Numbered from the stretch's first letter, positions 20,579 to 32,327 are shown. The stretch: 64,000 nucleotides of DNA from Symbiodinium sp. CCMP2592 (GCA_905221615.1 CAJNDT010005713.1:434001-498000), one strand, 5' to 3'. The notes: generated by a model from the sequence alone, not told the origin. Made by a program: numbers and translations.

Positions 20579-21392
20579 AGGCTCAGGATTCGATGGCTTC
20601 AGGTTATGGCGAAGGGCTGTGGCTTTGATGCGGAGTTTACGGTTTCGCGCTCTATCGCTTATGTTAGTAGATTGATGCGCCTGGGCAAACCCTAAATCAT
20701 AAGCCCTAAACCCTAAACCATAAGCGGTACCTACACGAACCCAGGGCCTAAAAAGGTCTAAATATGCGAGGCTGCACCATCAGAACGTAAGCTCAAGGGG
20801 TCGAAAGGGGCTATAAGGAATACTATAAAGGTGCGATAATACAGTGGCCTTACTGGTTTCAATACAAATTTTTGGGCGTTCCTTACTAGCACACAATTGC
20901 TTATGGCTTGGCCGTGCCCTACAAACTGTGGTCTCTGCTTCGCTCCGGGATTTAGCCTTGACACTACGCGCCCGATCGACAAAACAATCTTCGTTTCAGG
21001 CCGTGATTCGGAAGCCCTGCAGCCTACTGGGTTCATATCTTTCTGAAAGTAGTTGCAAGTGTGTGTATGTATACAGATGTATATATATATATATGTACAC
21101 ACACATACACACATACAGTATGTATATCCCGAGCTACGGAGTCCCATGATCTATAAACAAACCCTAAACCCGTATAGATCCTGCATGGAACCGATTCCAC
21201 ATCCCGCGAAGGCACATGGAACCCCTAGCTCCTTTCCCTAGGCATCTAAGGACTCATATATTAAGGCCTTTGGGCCCAAAGACCATATTATATATGGCTT
21301 TTGGGCTATTTTGATGCCCAGGGTTTCGGCTAACCGAATAGAACACCTACTTGTCGGGTATCATGGGGAACTAAAGGTTAACCTTTGATATA

Positions 21393-21501
21393 CCCAAAGG
21401 CTCCATGTACCTTTATAGTAGTTACGTAGGCCTTAAAGGGGTCCCTATATAGGTACTTTAAGGCCTAAGTATCTACTATGTGGGTACATGGAGCCTTAGG
21501 G
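21393..21501. mobile_element. Palindromic MITE, family A
   Basis: CCCAAAGGCTCCATGTACC at the left and GGTACATGGAGCCTTAGGG at the right, flanked by ATA on both sides (3-bp target duplication). Confidence 0.85.
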
Positions 21502-21699
21502 ATAGGGATTATGTAAGGACTATACTACCCAAAAAAAGCTGAAGGCTACCTACTCGACTACTAGGAACGCGAAGCACAGAGCCTCTCATCTTGCCCAGGT
21601 CCCAGGTTTAAGTGCTTAGGGTTAGGATTTAGGGGTTTAGGGCCGTTTAGGGTTTAGGGTTTCCGAAGGTGAACCTTCTAATTCTATCGGGAGGCTCAC

Positions 21700-21997
21700 G
21701 TTCGAGCTGGATCCTCTTTGCGCAACCTCTTCATAGAGACCTGCCTTCCACTCCTTCCAGTAAAGCCCCGGTGTTCTCCAGCTTTTCGGTCAGAAGTCAG
21801 CTGTTGCGCGGAGCCAGCGCTACCCACGAGCACCGAGCTCGCTGGCGAGAGCTCATGCATGCTGTCCAGCTGATGAGTCAGCCGGGTGGCTGCCACGGTC
21901 TGCAATGCGGCAGCCAGTGGAGCCGGCATCGTGAAGCGAAGGTCCAAGTTCAGATCTGTGGCAAGCTGACGGTGCGTCTCCGTACTGTTGTGGCAGT
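21700..21997 (-). CDS. Internal exon candidate, unrecognised protein
   Basis: A GC-rich island. Upstream acceptor TTTAGGGTAG|ACTGCC (AG at 21999-21998) and downstream donor GAAC|GTGAGC (GT at 21699-21698) bracket an open minus-strand frame. It includes DCHNSTETHRQLATDLNLDL, MPAPLAAALQTVAATRLTHQ and LRKEDPA. The upstream intron ends in telomere-like TTTAGGG. No domain recognised; the helix-rich, Ala/Leu/Gln-rich character is all that can be said. Confidence 0.5.
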
Positions 21998-22639
21998 CTA
22001 CCCTAAACCCTAGACCCCAGCCGGTGCGGGCTGCAGTGGAGAGCGTCTGAGTCGGCCGGGTTAGGGCGTCCCTAGAGCATCCAACGTACCTTTTCAACAA
22101 AGTTATATGATCCTAAACAGTGCCTGGGGATCCACAAACCTCTGATTAATTAACGGATCGTAACCTCCTATTTTGTAGGGTTTGGCGATACAGGTAGGTA
22201 CATGTCCAAAGGGTCGTTTCAGCGGCTTTATCCCACTAAATCGCTGAATTTCCTGTGGAAAATCACAACTAAGATCTCGTAGACTTAGACATCCAAACCA
22301 GTGCACGAGAGCTCCAAGCCTACCTCGGCTACCATTGGCAATAAGCTTTCAACACACATAAACTACTGCTAAGCTTGATGCAGCTCAAACTCGTTATACT
22401 TAACTGCTAGAGTGTAGGGTCCTGCTGAATAAAACCCTGAACCTTAAGACCCTCACCTAAAACACAACCGTAAAACCTGAAACCGAACACCCTAAACTCC
22501 ACAAGCCTGAGCCCTTACAACCCTGAACCCTAAAGCCCCATACCCTGGATCCAAACTCCGAAACCCTACATCCTGAACCCTAAAACCTTAAACCCATGAG
22601 CCTTAAAGCCTAAAGCACGCTTCAAGGAACACTTAATGT

Positions 22640-22735
22640 ACGGGTTGGAAAAAAGAATAGGGTTTTGGGATAGATTACACGAAAGTTGCAACAAGGAACC
22701 GACGAAATCCTATTCTAATTGCTAAGGCCCCTATA
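22640..22735. mobile_element. Palindromic element, family J
   Basis: GAATAGGGTTTTGGGATAG ... CCTATTCTAATTGCTAAGGC, ending CCCCTATA. Confidence 0.55.
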
Positions 22736-22739
22736 TTAT

Positions 22740-24220
22740 AGCGACTTTTAAGGGGACCCGAACACCCCTCAGACTTCGGCGCTTCCTCTGCTCTCCTACT
22801 CACCAGGGCTGTGGCCATCCAGATTCAAGACCTGGCATAAATCTGAGGGTTTAGGGGTTAATAAGGGTTCCTTTAAAGGGATGTATAGGGGGTTTATGGG
22901 TTTATGGGTTTAGGGGTTTGGGAGTTTATGGGTTTAGGGGTTCATGGGTTTAGGGCTTAGGGTTTTACAGGGTTTAATTTAAGGTATGTGGGTTTAGGGC
23001 GGTTTAGGGGTTTAAAATTTAGGTGCGTAGGGGGTCTAGGGTTTAGGGGTTCAGGGTTACCGGGTTTAGGGCTAAGACTCCGAAGAACCCTAAAGTAGGG
23101 ACGACTTTAGACCCCCGACAAGTGGGTTGCTGCTTGCATAATGCTTGTAATGCTTGTAATGCTTGTTCCGGAAACACGCTCAAACTCGTCAGAAGAGTGT
23201 GAGGGCACGTGGATGGGTTGCGCGCTACCTTCAGTAGAAAACTGACAGGTCGCTGCAACGCATCAGTACTTTTGGCACAGGATCACAGTCTACGTAAAAG
23301 CTTAGAGTCGAAGTCTGAGGCTTGAACTGAGACCGTAGGGCTTAATAAGCCAGAGAAATGTACCTTAAAGGGTTCCTTTAAGGGACCTATAAGGGTTCTA
23401 TCAGGGAATTAAAGGATATTCGTACTACCCCAATGAGCCCGCCACAGAATCAAAAGCTTAAACTTCCCGAGTCCTGCTAAACTATAAGAACTAAAAAAGT
23501 TTCAAGGTTAGGTACTGGGGATCTAAGATTAGGGTCTAGGGTCTAGGGTGTGGGGATTGGCTCACGGATTGGAGGTTTGTGCTTTCAGGTTTGACATCCG
23601 CAGTTTTGCGATGCTTTCGGGCTGGGGGATGGAAGCGAAGGATATTTGGGGAGTTTCCGGAAGTAGGGGACCCTAATATAGTACCCTAAATAGTAGGATC
23701 CTGATTATAAGGATCCCAAATTAGGGTCCCCTGTTTTCGGAAACTCCCATTTGGTCTACAGCTGAACTCTTTTGGGTAACTTTCGGAATCCGGCTCGCAA
23801 TACTGCAAGGTCGCCTTCAAAGGGCCACATCGCCAAGGGTCTTCCTTGAACCCGAAACCGAAGCTAGGCCTAAGAGTAACCTCGGAATAAAAAGGGTGCC
23901 CTTGTTGGTCTAAAGGGTGTCATAAGGGAACCTGAACCCCAAAAACGGGAATACGGGCTTACTCTGGGTCCTAGAAAAGGCACTAATTACATCCTGCCTG
24001 CAGGCCCAAGTACTTCGACAAACCCCACTGTTCACACAGCATCCCAAACGTGCGTGCGTCGTTCTGGTCTAGAAGCACCGTGTCGTTACCCCCAAATAGC
24101 CCACATACCAAATCATATTATTGGGTATAGGCTTGGGGGTATAGGCAGAGGGTGTAGGGCTTAGGTTCTAAAGTATATCCCCCAAAGCCCTATTCTGATC
24201 AAGTATTCAAGCCCCTATAC
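22740..24220. other. No recognised gene
   Basis: Telomere-like words, one family F element (23648-23748) and fragments of repeat. A minus frame at 23150-23258 (FPEQALQALQALCKQ) is partly a short tandem AATGCTTGT repeat and is not accepted. Confidence 0.5.
23648..23748. mobile_element. Palindromic MITE, family F
   Basis: GGGAGTTTCCGGAAGTAGGG ... TGTTTTCGGAAACTCCC, with the family core GTAGGATCCTGATTATAAGG. Confidence 0.8.
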
Positions 24221-24221
24221 C

Positions 24222-24300
24222 AGACAGGTACACCTGCAGCGAGCTCAGGTTCTCGAAGCTGTCCGGTAGCTCGTCCAGCAGATTCTCCTCCGAAATTAGG
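24222..24300 (-). CDS. Leucine-rich-repeat exon fragment
   Basis: The minus strand reads EENLLDELPDSFENLSSLQV then YL. This is the N-x-L-x-x-L-P-x-x-F-x-x-L-x-x-L pattern of LRR proteins. The end CTGCAG|GTGTAC offers a splice donor in the expected place. Confidence 0.65.
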
Positions 24301-24961
24301 GCTCCGGATTTGTCGGGTTTAGGTATGGAGGTTTAGCATTTGGGGTTTAGGCTGTTTACAGTTGAGAGTTAGGAGCAGTGTGTATATACGTTTTAGAATG
24401 TATGTTTATGATTTCCGGCTTAGAGTGTAGTATATGGTTTAAGGGTTCAGGATTTCAGGGTTACACAAGTAGGGTGTATAGGCTTGAAGGGTCACCTAAA
24501 GCTCGGGGCTTCCGAGCATACAGAGTATAGGTAATGCTCGAAATGTAGGTACCGTTTCGGGTTTCCAAAGTAGTACGGCACACTTCTTAAAAAAGGACCC
24601 TACGTGGGATCCTATTCTGAAGAACAAATTACCCAATGTAGGTCTAAGGCCTATAGTCCTAAACTCTACGCCCTCCAACGATGTAAACCATCTTTGGCTT
24701 ACAGGTAAGAAGACCCCGGAGGTGTTGTTGTATGAGGCCGGGCCGCGTAAACCCCACAACCATTGCCGCTAACTCCAAGACTTACTGTAGCACACCGCGC
24801 TATTGAAAGCATATTGATGCTTGCTTACACTCAGTATAGACTCACTCAGTATGTCTACCTACTATTGCAGCAAAGACTCGTTTTTTACAGAAGAAGCACT
24901 AAAGCACTAGCCGTAAGATCCTTAACCCGCAAGACGCAACGGACTCTTTCCAGTCGCCAAA

Positions 24962-25070
24962 CCCAAAGGGTCCTATGTATCGATATAGTAGAATGTAGGG
25001 TTTCAATATTAGGAATTAGTATTATGACTTAGGGAAGTATCCCCCATAACAGTACATAGGACCCTGTGGG
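24962..25070. mobile_element. Palindromic MITE, family A variant
   Basis: CCCAAAGGGTCCTATGTA ... TACATAGGACCCTGTGGG, flanked by AAA on both sides (24959-24961, 25071-25073). The interior (GTAGGGTTTCAATATTAGG) is shared with the copy at 38175-38283. Confidence 0.85.
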
Positions 25071-25199
25071 AAAATCCCCCACCACGAATTATGTGCTGCC
25101 TGGGGACACCTTGCCCAGTGCAGCGGCTTGAAGCAACTCCGGAACTTGTAAGCCGTGGCACTCATCCCTAAACCCTAAACCCCTAAATTAACCCTAAAC

Positions 25200-25483
25200 C
25201 CATCCCCCAGCCAAAGCGGCTGGCATTGTCCAGAGCTGCAGAAAGCTTTCCAGCTGCGTCCAACTGTTTGTTTTGCTTAGCAGCAACCAAAGGGACTTCT
25301 GCATAAAACTTTCTTAAACTTCCCAAGGGCCTCTTATTTGCAAAGAACAGCGCATCGAGGTTGGGCAACATCGTTGATCGCGGCAGCATCTTGGATGCTT
25401 TGCGAGGGGTGTCATCCTCTGCAGTACAATCATGGGTGTCGCCAGAAACTGGGCTCAAGATGCTCACGTCCAGCGTTGCATGC
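25200..25483 (-). CDS. Internal exon candidate, unrecognised protein
   Basis: Open minus-strand frame between acceptor TTGTAG|GCATGC (AG at 25485-25484) and donor GGATGG|GTTTAGGG (GT at 25199-25198). It reads HATLDVSILSPVSGDTHDC, then KMLPRSTMLPNLDALFFANK and ends LDNASRFGWGM. The downstream intron would start with a telomere-like GTTTAGGG unit. Not recognised; soluble, no membrane segment. Confidence 0.5.
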
Positions 25484-25613
25484 CTACAACATCTTCTTGT
25501 ACAGAGTATTTGTGTCTCTGAATAAATTTGTGCGCAAGCAGGCCTCTATATTATTATGGGCAAGCCTCCCACCCTACCGCCCTAGGGGTCCTTATGATTA
25601 CCCGTTTATGCAA

Positions 25614-25738
25614 GGGGAACAGGAGGGACCCTTAATAAGGACCCCCAGGTAACATGCCCTTAATTTCGCCATTATATACCCATTATATAGCCCATTGTAG
25701 GGTAGGGGTGCCTATTTAGGGTCCCTCCTTTTCCCCTT
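25614..25738. mobile_element. Palindromic MITE, family L
   Basis: GGGGAACAGGAGGGACCC ... GGGTCCCTCCTTTTCCCC. Confidence 0.85.
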
Positions 25739-25880
25739 TGGGAACCCTAAACCCAAACGGGAGCCCCTGAAGCTCCTAAGTCCCATGAGCCTTTGGGTAA
25801 TGTAGGGTTTGAGCCTCCTAAACCCTTACAAACCCTAAACCCTAAACCCTTCTCAAAGGGGGGTCCCTCCAGATTCGATC

Positions 25881-25996
25881 CTAAATCTAGGAACCTGACT
25901 AAGAAACCTTGGGCCTTTACTACAGTTCCTTACACGAATCCTACTACTTTGGGGTTATAAGAACCACGGTTTCTAAACCAGGTCCCTACATGAATC
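25881..25996. mobile_element. Palindromic MITE, family M
   Basis: AAATCTAGGAACCTGACTAA ... GGTTTCTAAACCAGGTCCC. Confidence 0.75.
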
Positions 25997-26103
25997 CCTA
26001 AACATAGAATACCCTTGACAGGAACCCCTGAACCCCAGTGAGTTAGAGGACCCTTAAGGATCCCTAAAGTCCCCTGAACCTCCAAAACCCCAAGCCCAAC
26101 ACC

Positions 26104-26209
26104 CTACCTATAGTTTCCATTGTAGTTCCTTTTGGGGGTTACCTTATAAGATCCTTACTATATAGCTGGTTAAACCAAAGAAAGGAACTACAATGGAGAC
26201 TCTAGGTAG
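26104..26209. mobile_element. Palindromic MITE, family I
   Basis: CTACCTATAGTTTCCATTG ... CAATGGAGACTCTAGGTAG. Confidence 0.85.
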
Positions 26210-26775
26210 AAACCCTTTAGGGTTTTGGATTTTGGAGGGTTCCTTATTATGATTTCCATATATAAGTCCTTAAAAAGGTATATAGGTCCTTCAGGGTTAA
26301 GGTAGGGTTTAGGGTTTTGGATTTTGGAAACCAGGCCTCCAAAGCTAGGATTCGAAGCGCTGCTAGGGCACCAAAGCTCCTGAAAGCGGAGCTTGAAGGG
26401 TTTGGGGAGGCTCCTTTTTTAAAAGGTTCTATACGGGATCTATAGGGGTTTAGGGTCTACCTTCCCCAGAGAGCCCAATACCCCTTAACTAAGGAATATA
26501 CCTGAAATAGTGAGGGTCGGTTTTAGGGTTTAGGGCTTAGGGTTTGGGGTTTAGGATTCAGTGTATAAAACGTAGGTATAACCCGATCTTGTGTTTGACG
26601 GTTTTTTGAAGTTTTCACATAAGGCTTCACAGGGCATTCATGACGTTTAGTGGGATGTCTTGAACGTCTATTTTGATGGCTTTCAAGCCTTTAGGCTTGG
26701 GGGTGAGGGTCTGGAGGTGACCCTTCGCAGAAGCTGTCGTCTCGGCTTAAACTGATGATTGAATTCCTATAGCCT

Positions 26776-26877
26776 ACCTGTATCCCCAAACCCCACAAAA
26801 TAGTAGGTTATGACCCCTTAATTAGAGGGTCTGACCCTTAAAACGGTAGGTTTTTGGATCCCCAGGTAAGCCTTCAA
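26776..26877. mobile_element. Family B palindrome, intact
   Basis: TACCTGTATCCCC at the left and GGATCCCCAGGTA at the right, flanked by AGCC on both sides when the terminal T and A are included. Each terminus read outward is CAGGTA, a strong splice-donor match. Confidence 0.8.
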
Positions 26878-27440
26878 ACCATGGTTGAAGCGACTTATGT
26901 GGGACTGGAGCTGTAAGTACGCCCTTAACCCTTAATTTAAGGCAACTGATCTTAAATCACAGGTGTCGCAGTAGCTAGTGCGTAGTCATCATGTCCACCG
27001 AATAGGACAGCCCCATATGCTTGCATAGCAAATCATCACGTCTCGTTCTTCGTTACATATACTACTAGTTCTTGCCGAGGTGGACTCATTCGCTCAAACC
27101 CCCAAACCCGGGGCCCCTATCAGCTTATGCCGAAACTCCAAAAAACAAACAACTGCACACACCTTCGAGACGGCTCTGAAACAAACAAAACCTAAAAATA
27201 AATCTCAATTAAAGAAAGGAGCCCTTAAGAGCCCTCAAAGCCGAAAGCAGCCTTGACAACAAGCTGACAGCCCCCAACAAACGTCTGGGAGGCAAGCACT
27301 TAAAGGGCTCCTGTGGAGCACCCTCTAGTAGACGAGGCTTCCAAATCGGGGGATTTTTTCTTGATCCTCCCAATGGGTCTGGGTTATAAACCCCAAGAGC
27401 TCCAGTTGCCTAAATAGGGTTTAGGGATTGGGGTTACTAA

Positions 27441-27790
27441 TCACCTTGGGCAGGTGAGCGAGTTTCCGGAGAGAGAGAGGTAGTTGGGCAGGTTCCCCCT
27501 GATCGAGTCCATGAGCCTCCTGAAGAAGTCGCTGAAGGAAATCCCGTGGATACGGACGCCCCTGATGTCGGCTGCCTGCGGCTTGAACCGGCGATTGTTC
27601 GTGCCATTCACCCAGTAGCGGTCGAGGGACCCGGTGAACAAAATGTTTAGATCGGCTCTCACGGGCGCCGCACCCGTCTTCGTGTCCTTCCTGGGCCCCC
27701 GGGATTTAAGGTTTACCACCTTTGCCCCGTGCACCAAGTTGGTTGCCATGGCTGCAACCTTGAGTGCAGGCGGCATCAAAATACGTAGCC
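27441..27790 (-). CDS. Exon candidate, unrecognised basic protein
   Basis: Minus-strand frame reading MATNLVHGAKVVNLKSRGPR, then ADLNILFTGSLDRYWVNG and finally NYLSLSGNSLTCPR. A plausible acceptor (TTGCAG|CC) lies just before the MATN Met at about 27748. The same frame is open to 27914, but its upstream part comes from family D palindrome sequence (27899-27992) and is discounted. The end SLSGNSL is LRR-like, which fits the other fragments in this window, but the body is not an LRR. Confidence 0.4.
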
Positions 27791-27898
27791 CAAAAGCCTG
27801 ATATAGTATGGTCTTTGGGCCCAAAAGCCCTAGTAGCCGAGTCCTTAGATCTATGTAGCACAGGCAACTGGAGCCCCGCAGAACCTTACAGTGGATCC

Positions 27899-27992
27899 CA
27901 GAAAGTTGGAACATGGGTTAAGGGTGATTAGCGTTAGGATTCCCTATACTTTACCTTAAGGGCATGAGGATAATGATGCTCCAACTTTCTGG
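27899..27992. mobile_element. Palindromic MITE, family D
   Basis: CAGAAAGTTGGAACATGG ... GCTCCAACTTTCTGG. It supplies the spurious upstream part of the open frame ending at 27441. Confidence 0.8.
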
Positions 27993-28077
27993 CTTCTATT
28001 GTATGTAATACCCTTGAGACAGAACCTTTAGCAGTTAGCAGTAATCCCAATAAGGCCCTTCGAAAGCCCTTCAAGGA

Positions 28078-28202
28078 ACCCTAAACCCTAAAAGCCCAAA
28101 AACTAAACCCTAAACCCCTAAACCCTAAAACCCTAAACCCTAAAAGCCCAAAACCTAAAAGCCCAAAACCTAAACCCTAAAACCCTAAACCCTATAACCC
28201 TA
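28078..28202. repeat. Interstitial telomere-like array (CCCTAAA)
   Basis: AAACCCTAAA units mixed with AAAGCCCAAAACC; directly abuts an LRR fragment. Confidence 0.85.
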
Positions 28203-28275
28203 AAGCTCTTCCGCCCAGGCACTCGGGCAAGCGCCGCAGCGCGTTGCGTCCCAACCGGAGCCTCGGGAGAAAGGT
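28203..28275 (-). CDS. Leucine-rich-repeat exon fragment
   Basis: Reads PRLRLGRNALRRLPECLGGR on the minus strand, a single LRR turn with conserved Leu, Asn and Leu-Pro. It sits directly beside a telomere-like AAACCCT tract (28078-28200), which would be intron. Confidence 0.6.
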
Positions 28276-28648
28276 TTTTGGGAGCGCGTACTTAGAGGTT
28301 CACGGGACTTGGTAAACTCGAAACCCTACACCCTACAGTATAGATCCCTTTAAAGGAACCCTTACAGATCCCTTTAAAGGAACCCTACAACCCTTATGAT
28401 TAACCTTAAACCCGAAACCCTACTTGAAGGATCATGGGACTTAGTGACTAGGGTTGTAAGGGGCTCCTTTAAAGGGTACTATAGGGTTCCATCATAAGGT
28501 TCCTCTTAAGGGGTTAGGGTAAGGGATGGTAAGGGCTTACTTATAGAGGTTCATGGGACTTAGTGACTAGGGGTCCTTTAAGGGTCCCTTTTTAAAAGGG
28601 ATCTATAGGGGTTCCTTAAAGGGATCTATAGGGTTTAGGGTTTAGGGT

Positions 28649-28778
28649 CTACTTAGAGGTTCACGGGACTTAGTGACTAGGGTTATAATTAAGGTAACAA
28701 TGCTTATAATATAATTACTTATAACCCCAATAAAGGTACTTATAACCTTACTTACTAAGTCCCATGGTCCTCCAAGTA
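28649..28778. mobile_element. Palindromic MITE, family G
   Basis: TACTTAGAGGTTCACGGGAC ... GTCCCATGGTCCTCCAAGTA. Solitary left arms of the family occur at 28288-28320, 28429-28460 and 28539-28565. Confidence 0.8.
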
Positions 28779-28883
28779 GGATTCCTAGAGGAGTTGGTAA
28801 GTCACATCCCTTCAAAGGGATCTATGAGGGCCCCTTTAAGGGATCCCAGAAGGGATCTATAGGGTTTAGGGTTTAGGATCTAA

Positions 28884-28980
28884 GAGACTCCAATAGCCCT
28901 TAATTAAGGACTATGCCGTAAGTATATCAGGGGTCCTACTGTAATCCAGGTTACATTCCTCAATTATGCATCTTTTTAAG
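28884..28980. mobile_element. Family H palindrome, right end diverged
   Basis: AGAGACTCCAATAGCCC ... GGTTACATTCCTCAATTATG. Confidence 0.6.
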
Positions 28981-29193
28981 GAACCCTTAGGGGTTTGCTC
29001 CTTAATTTAAGGAGTTTAAGGAATCTTCAGGGATCAATTAAAGGGATCTCTAGGAAGACCTTAAGGGCTCCTTCAAAGGTACCTCTAGGAATCCCCTAAA
29101 ATGAACTTTTCAACAACCCCATAGTTCCCGTCTACGCCACCGCCACAAATCGGTAAACACAACAGCTCAGAAGTCGATGCTGGCTGGGATGCC

Positions 29194-29358
29194 TTGGCTG
29201 ACTTCTGAACCTCTCCTAAAACTTAATTGTTAAGCCTCATTATTATTATATAGTTCATATAGCCTAAACCCTAAACCCCTAAACCCCTAAATCCTAAACC
29301 CCTAAGCAGTAAACCCTGAACCATAAAAGTCCTAAGAGCCAACCAGAATAACGCCAAG
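29194..29358. repeat. Repeat R with an internal telomere-like tract
   Basis: Same ends as 43160-43270, but about 60 bp of CCTAAACCCTAAACCCC-type sequence lie in its middle (29262-29325), where the other copy has only AAACCCAA. Confidence 0.75.
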
Positions 29359-29495
29359 ATGCTGCTGCAGGGCTCGGAGACCTGTTCCGGTCCGCAGGGG
29401 CTGGAGGTCCAGGATTTAAGCTTCCTTTAAGGGCTCCTTTAAGGGGCTCCTATGAAGGGATTCATGGAGTTACGGGTTTTAGGGTTTAGTGGCTT

Positions 29496-29588
29496 ACCTG
29501 TGGATCCCAAACCTACCGTTTTAAGGCTTCTACCCTCGAATCAAGGGATCATAATCTACTATTGTGTAGGGTTTGGGGCCGCAGCTAA
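29496..29588. mobile_element. Family B palindrome
   Basis: TACCTGTGGATCCCAAACC ... CTACTATTGTGTAGGGTTTG ... GCAGCTAAGG. Moderately diverged. Confidence 0.65.
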
Positions 29589-29669
29589 GGTTCCGTTAAG
29601 GGCTCCTTAAGAAATCAAAGAACTTCTACAAACTCGGATTTAGGATTCGGCGATTGGGCTGTGGGTTCA

Positions 29670-29763
29670 AACAGTATATACATTGGCCTTAAGAAGTAGT
29701 CCATGTATAGATGCTTTGGGGCCAAAGTATGTGATATTTGGGTATATAAATGGACCCTTAGGG
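29670..29763. mobile_element. Degenerate family A palindrome
   Basis: Keeps CAGTATATACATTGGCCTTA on the left and ATGGACCCTTAGGG on the right. The left terminal repeat is lost. Confidence 0.5.
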
Positions 29764-31084
29764 TTATGGTTTGGGTTTACAAGCACTCCCCGGGTACCCT
29801 TGAATAAAGAGCCTGGTGAAGGTTTGATGGGCTTAGAATTAATGAGTTAAGGTACAGGGGTTTTGGGGGTTGGTAAGGAGGACACTACTCGCGATTACCC
29901 CCTTGAACATTTAGCCATATTGCCAAAACATACAGTAACACTTACGTAGATCCTCTGCAGTAGAAGCATAGCTATGTATGTGTACATATATATGTATATG
30001 ATGTATTCACACACATACACAAGCCTAAGAAACGGATGACAAACTTGCAGTAGCCCGCAACATGTACTGGTAACCCATGATGCGGACTGGGCATCAACCG
30101 CACACGTCCTAAACCTTAATGCTGAGTTCTGTCTGTGGATTTTGGGTGCTTTGCTGAATCGGGCCAGGCATTGATGTCTCTCCTTCACGAGCGGGAGTTC
30201 GCGGAAGAGCTTAAGCTCTAGAAAAGATGAGATTTACCTGTAGCCCCAAACAATACAACCTTGGAGAAGTCTAACTTGAAGCCGCAAGCTTGGCTCCTCA
30301 CAGTAGCCTTGTCATGTAGCAGGGCATAAGTGTGTGAACAAGACTGACCAGAATAAAAGCAGCAGTAAGAAGTAGTAGGATTAATCGCAATAGCATCAAC
30401 GGATGCAATGGCAACAACAACAACAAGTATCAATAACAGTAGCAACACTCCTAAATAGTAACCACGACGCAATACTCCAAATTTAAATAGTACTAAGTAG
30501 TGTCTATGCTAGCCGTCACTATACGCAGATACAGATGCAACCATTTCTTGCTTGTCTGCTTCAAGCAAGAACCGAGGCACGGAACAGGTTCCACCAGACT
30601 TGGAAATACCTGGTACATACACTGATGCTCTAACCTCTAAGCCCAGTAAACCGACAGTTTTAGTAAGAGCTTTAGAGGCTCAGGCTGGTAGATGCAACCA
30701 CAAGCACTGCAAGAGACTGCGTACGCTTGAACTGGTAGCTGCAGTGACAGTGCTTAGGGTTTCGAAGCTTTCGGTATCGGCACGTAAGCAAACCCTGCCA
30801 AGATTTGGGTTACATGCCCGACAATAACACTTTCTGGAGTTAAACACACGAAGATTCCACAAAGGCCCCGAATCCCCAGTCATCCTCCTCAACCCAACAT
30901 CCTGGATCTCAACCCCAACACCGAAACCCCCTTTGCCGGCTGTTGTCCATGGGGATCCTATTGCAAGACTGCTTTGCCTCTTATCGACTCCCAGAAGCGC
31001 CCTTGCAAAGCCCTGCAGGAGACGAATAAGACCGTTTCAAGGCCAGAAGAATCAGAAGAGCTTAAATACCCTACACCTACCTGC

Positions 31085-31400
31085 TTTAAACCCTAAACCC
31101 CAAACCCCTAAACCCTAAACCCCAAACCCTAAACCCCAAACCCTGAACCCCAAACCCCAAACCCGAAACCCCCAACCCCTCAAACTCCTCCGAGGTCCCG
31201 ACTTCCAAACTGTTCCGGCAGCTCTGCAATGCTGTTGCTGCTGAGCCACAAGTCCTTGTTCAGGGTTTCGGGTCCCAGGTTTAGGGTTTAGGGTATAGGG
31301 TTCAGGGTATAAGGTTTAAGGTTTAGGGGTATAGGGTTTAGGGTCTAAGGTTTAGGGTTTAGGGTTTAAGGTTTAGGGTATAGGGTTTAGTAGTTAGTAG
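31085..31400. repeat. Opposed telomere-like arrays around an LRR exon
   Basis: AAACCCC-type units to 31165, TTTAGGGTATAGGG-type units from 31277; the LRR fragment 31195-31262 sits between the two orientations. Confidence 0.85.
31195..31262 (-). CDS. Leucine-rich-repeat exon fragment
   Basis: Reads NKDLWLSSNSIAELPEQFGS on the minus strand, one LRR turn (L-x-L-x-x-N-x-I-x-x-L-P). Telomere-like arrays lie immediately on both sides (31085-31165 and 31277-31400), so the fragment is an island within them. Confidence 0.65.
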
Positions 31401-31411
31401 GCTTTAGGGTT

Positions 31412-31526
31412 TACCTATACTCTCCAATGTAGTCCCTTATTTTGGGTTAACAAACTGTATGGTGAGGATCCTATAATAAAGTTTTTGGTTAACCCAGAAA
31501 AGGAACTACAATGGAGACTATAGGTA
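31412..31526. mobile_element. Palindromic MITE, family I
   Basis: TACCTATACTCTCCAATG ... CAATGGAGACTATAGGTAG. Confidence 0.85.
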
Positions 31527-32094
31527 GGGTGCCTAAACACAAAACGCTAAACCCTATAGGACCTTGAGCCACGAGTCCTTTGACTTTCTGCAAATGTCAC
31601 GGATTGTTTTTGTAAAAGCTTTACAAGAGCCCTATACGGTTTTTAGTAAAAGACTAATGTGGCTTCTCAAGTTCAACCACAACCTAAACCCATAAACCCA
31701 AAACCCTAAACCCGTAACTAAGGCCAAAGGTTCGGGAGTTATATTAGGGCCTTGTAGGATTGTCCAAGGTTTTAGACGCGCCACCTGCGTGTACTTATGG
31801 CACCGTTAAACTAAAGGGTTGGGGTTTGGGGTTTAGGGCCTAGGGTGAGTTCAGCAGTAACAACCTGAAGGTTCTTCGAACACGAAAGAACTTTTAAAAA
31901 AACCTGTGTAATTATGCATCAAGATCTTCAGAAGCCTACCTGTGACCCTACATCAAATTGACCTTCAAACAAAAACAACCCCAGTAACAGGATACACAAA
32001 TTTCGCTGTAGAACAATGTTAGATTTCTATAAAAACGCACCGCAGATAAATATAAACCGTGTATGAGATATGTATATAATTATATACATGTGTG

Positions 32095-32270
32095 TTCGCA
32101 TGTATGTATGAATGTATGTATGTATGTATGTATGCATGTGTGTGTGTGTCTATATGTATGTGTATATATATATATATATATATATACATATGATTATAAG
32201 TACACAAAAAAGTTAATGCACAAATAAATGCACACAAAAATAGAGATGTGTGCATACATATTTAGAAAAG

Positions 32271-32310
<40 letters not shown>
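32095..32310. repeat. TATG / TA microsatellites
   Basis: ATGTATGTATG units, a TG run and two TA runs; AT-rich neutral sequence. Confidence 0.9.
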
Positions 32311-32311
<1 letters not shown>

Positions 32312-32327
32312 CGCCTGACACCACAAA

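Noticed and set aside
27790..27914. Upstream extension of the 27441 frame
   Set aside because: It derives partly from the family D palindrome and lacks coding character.
30218..30472. Minus-strand frame beginning with a Leu/Val-rich stretch
   Set aside because: The hydrophobic part is a GTT/ACA-type low-complexity run; the rest has no recognisable feature.
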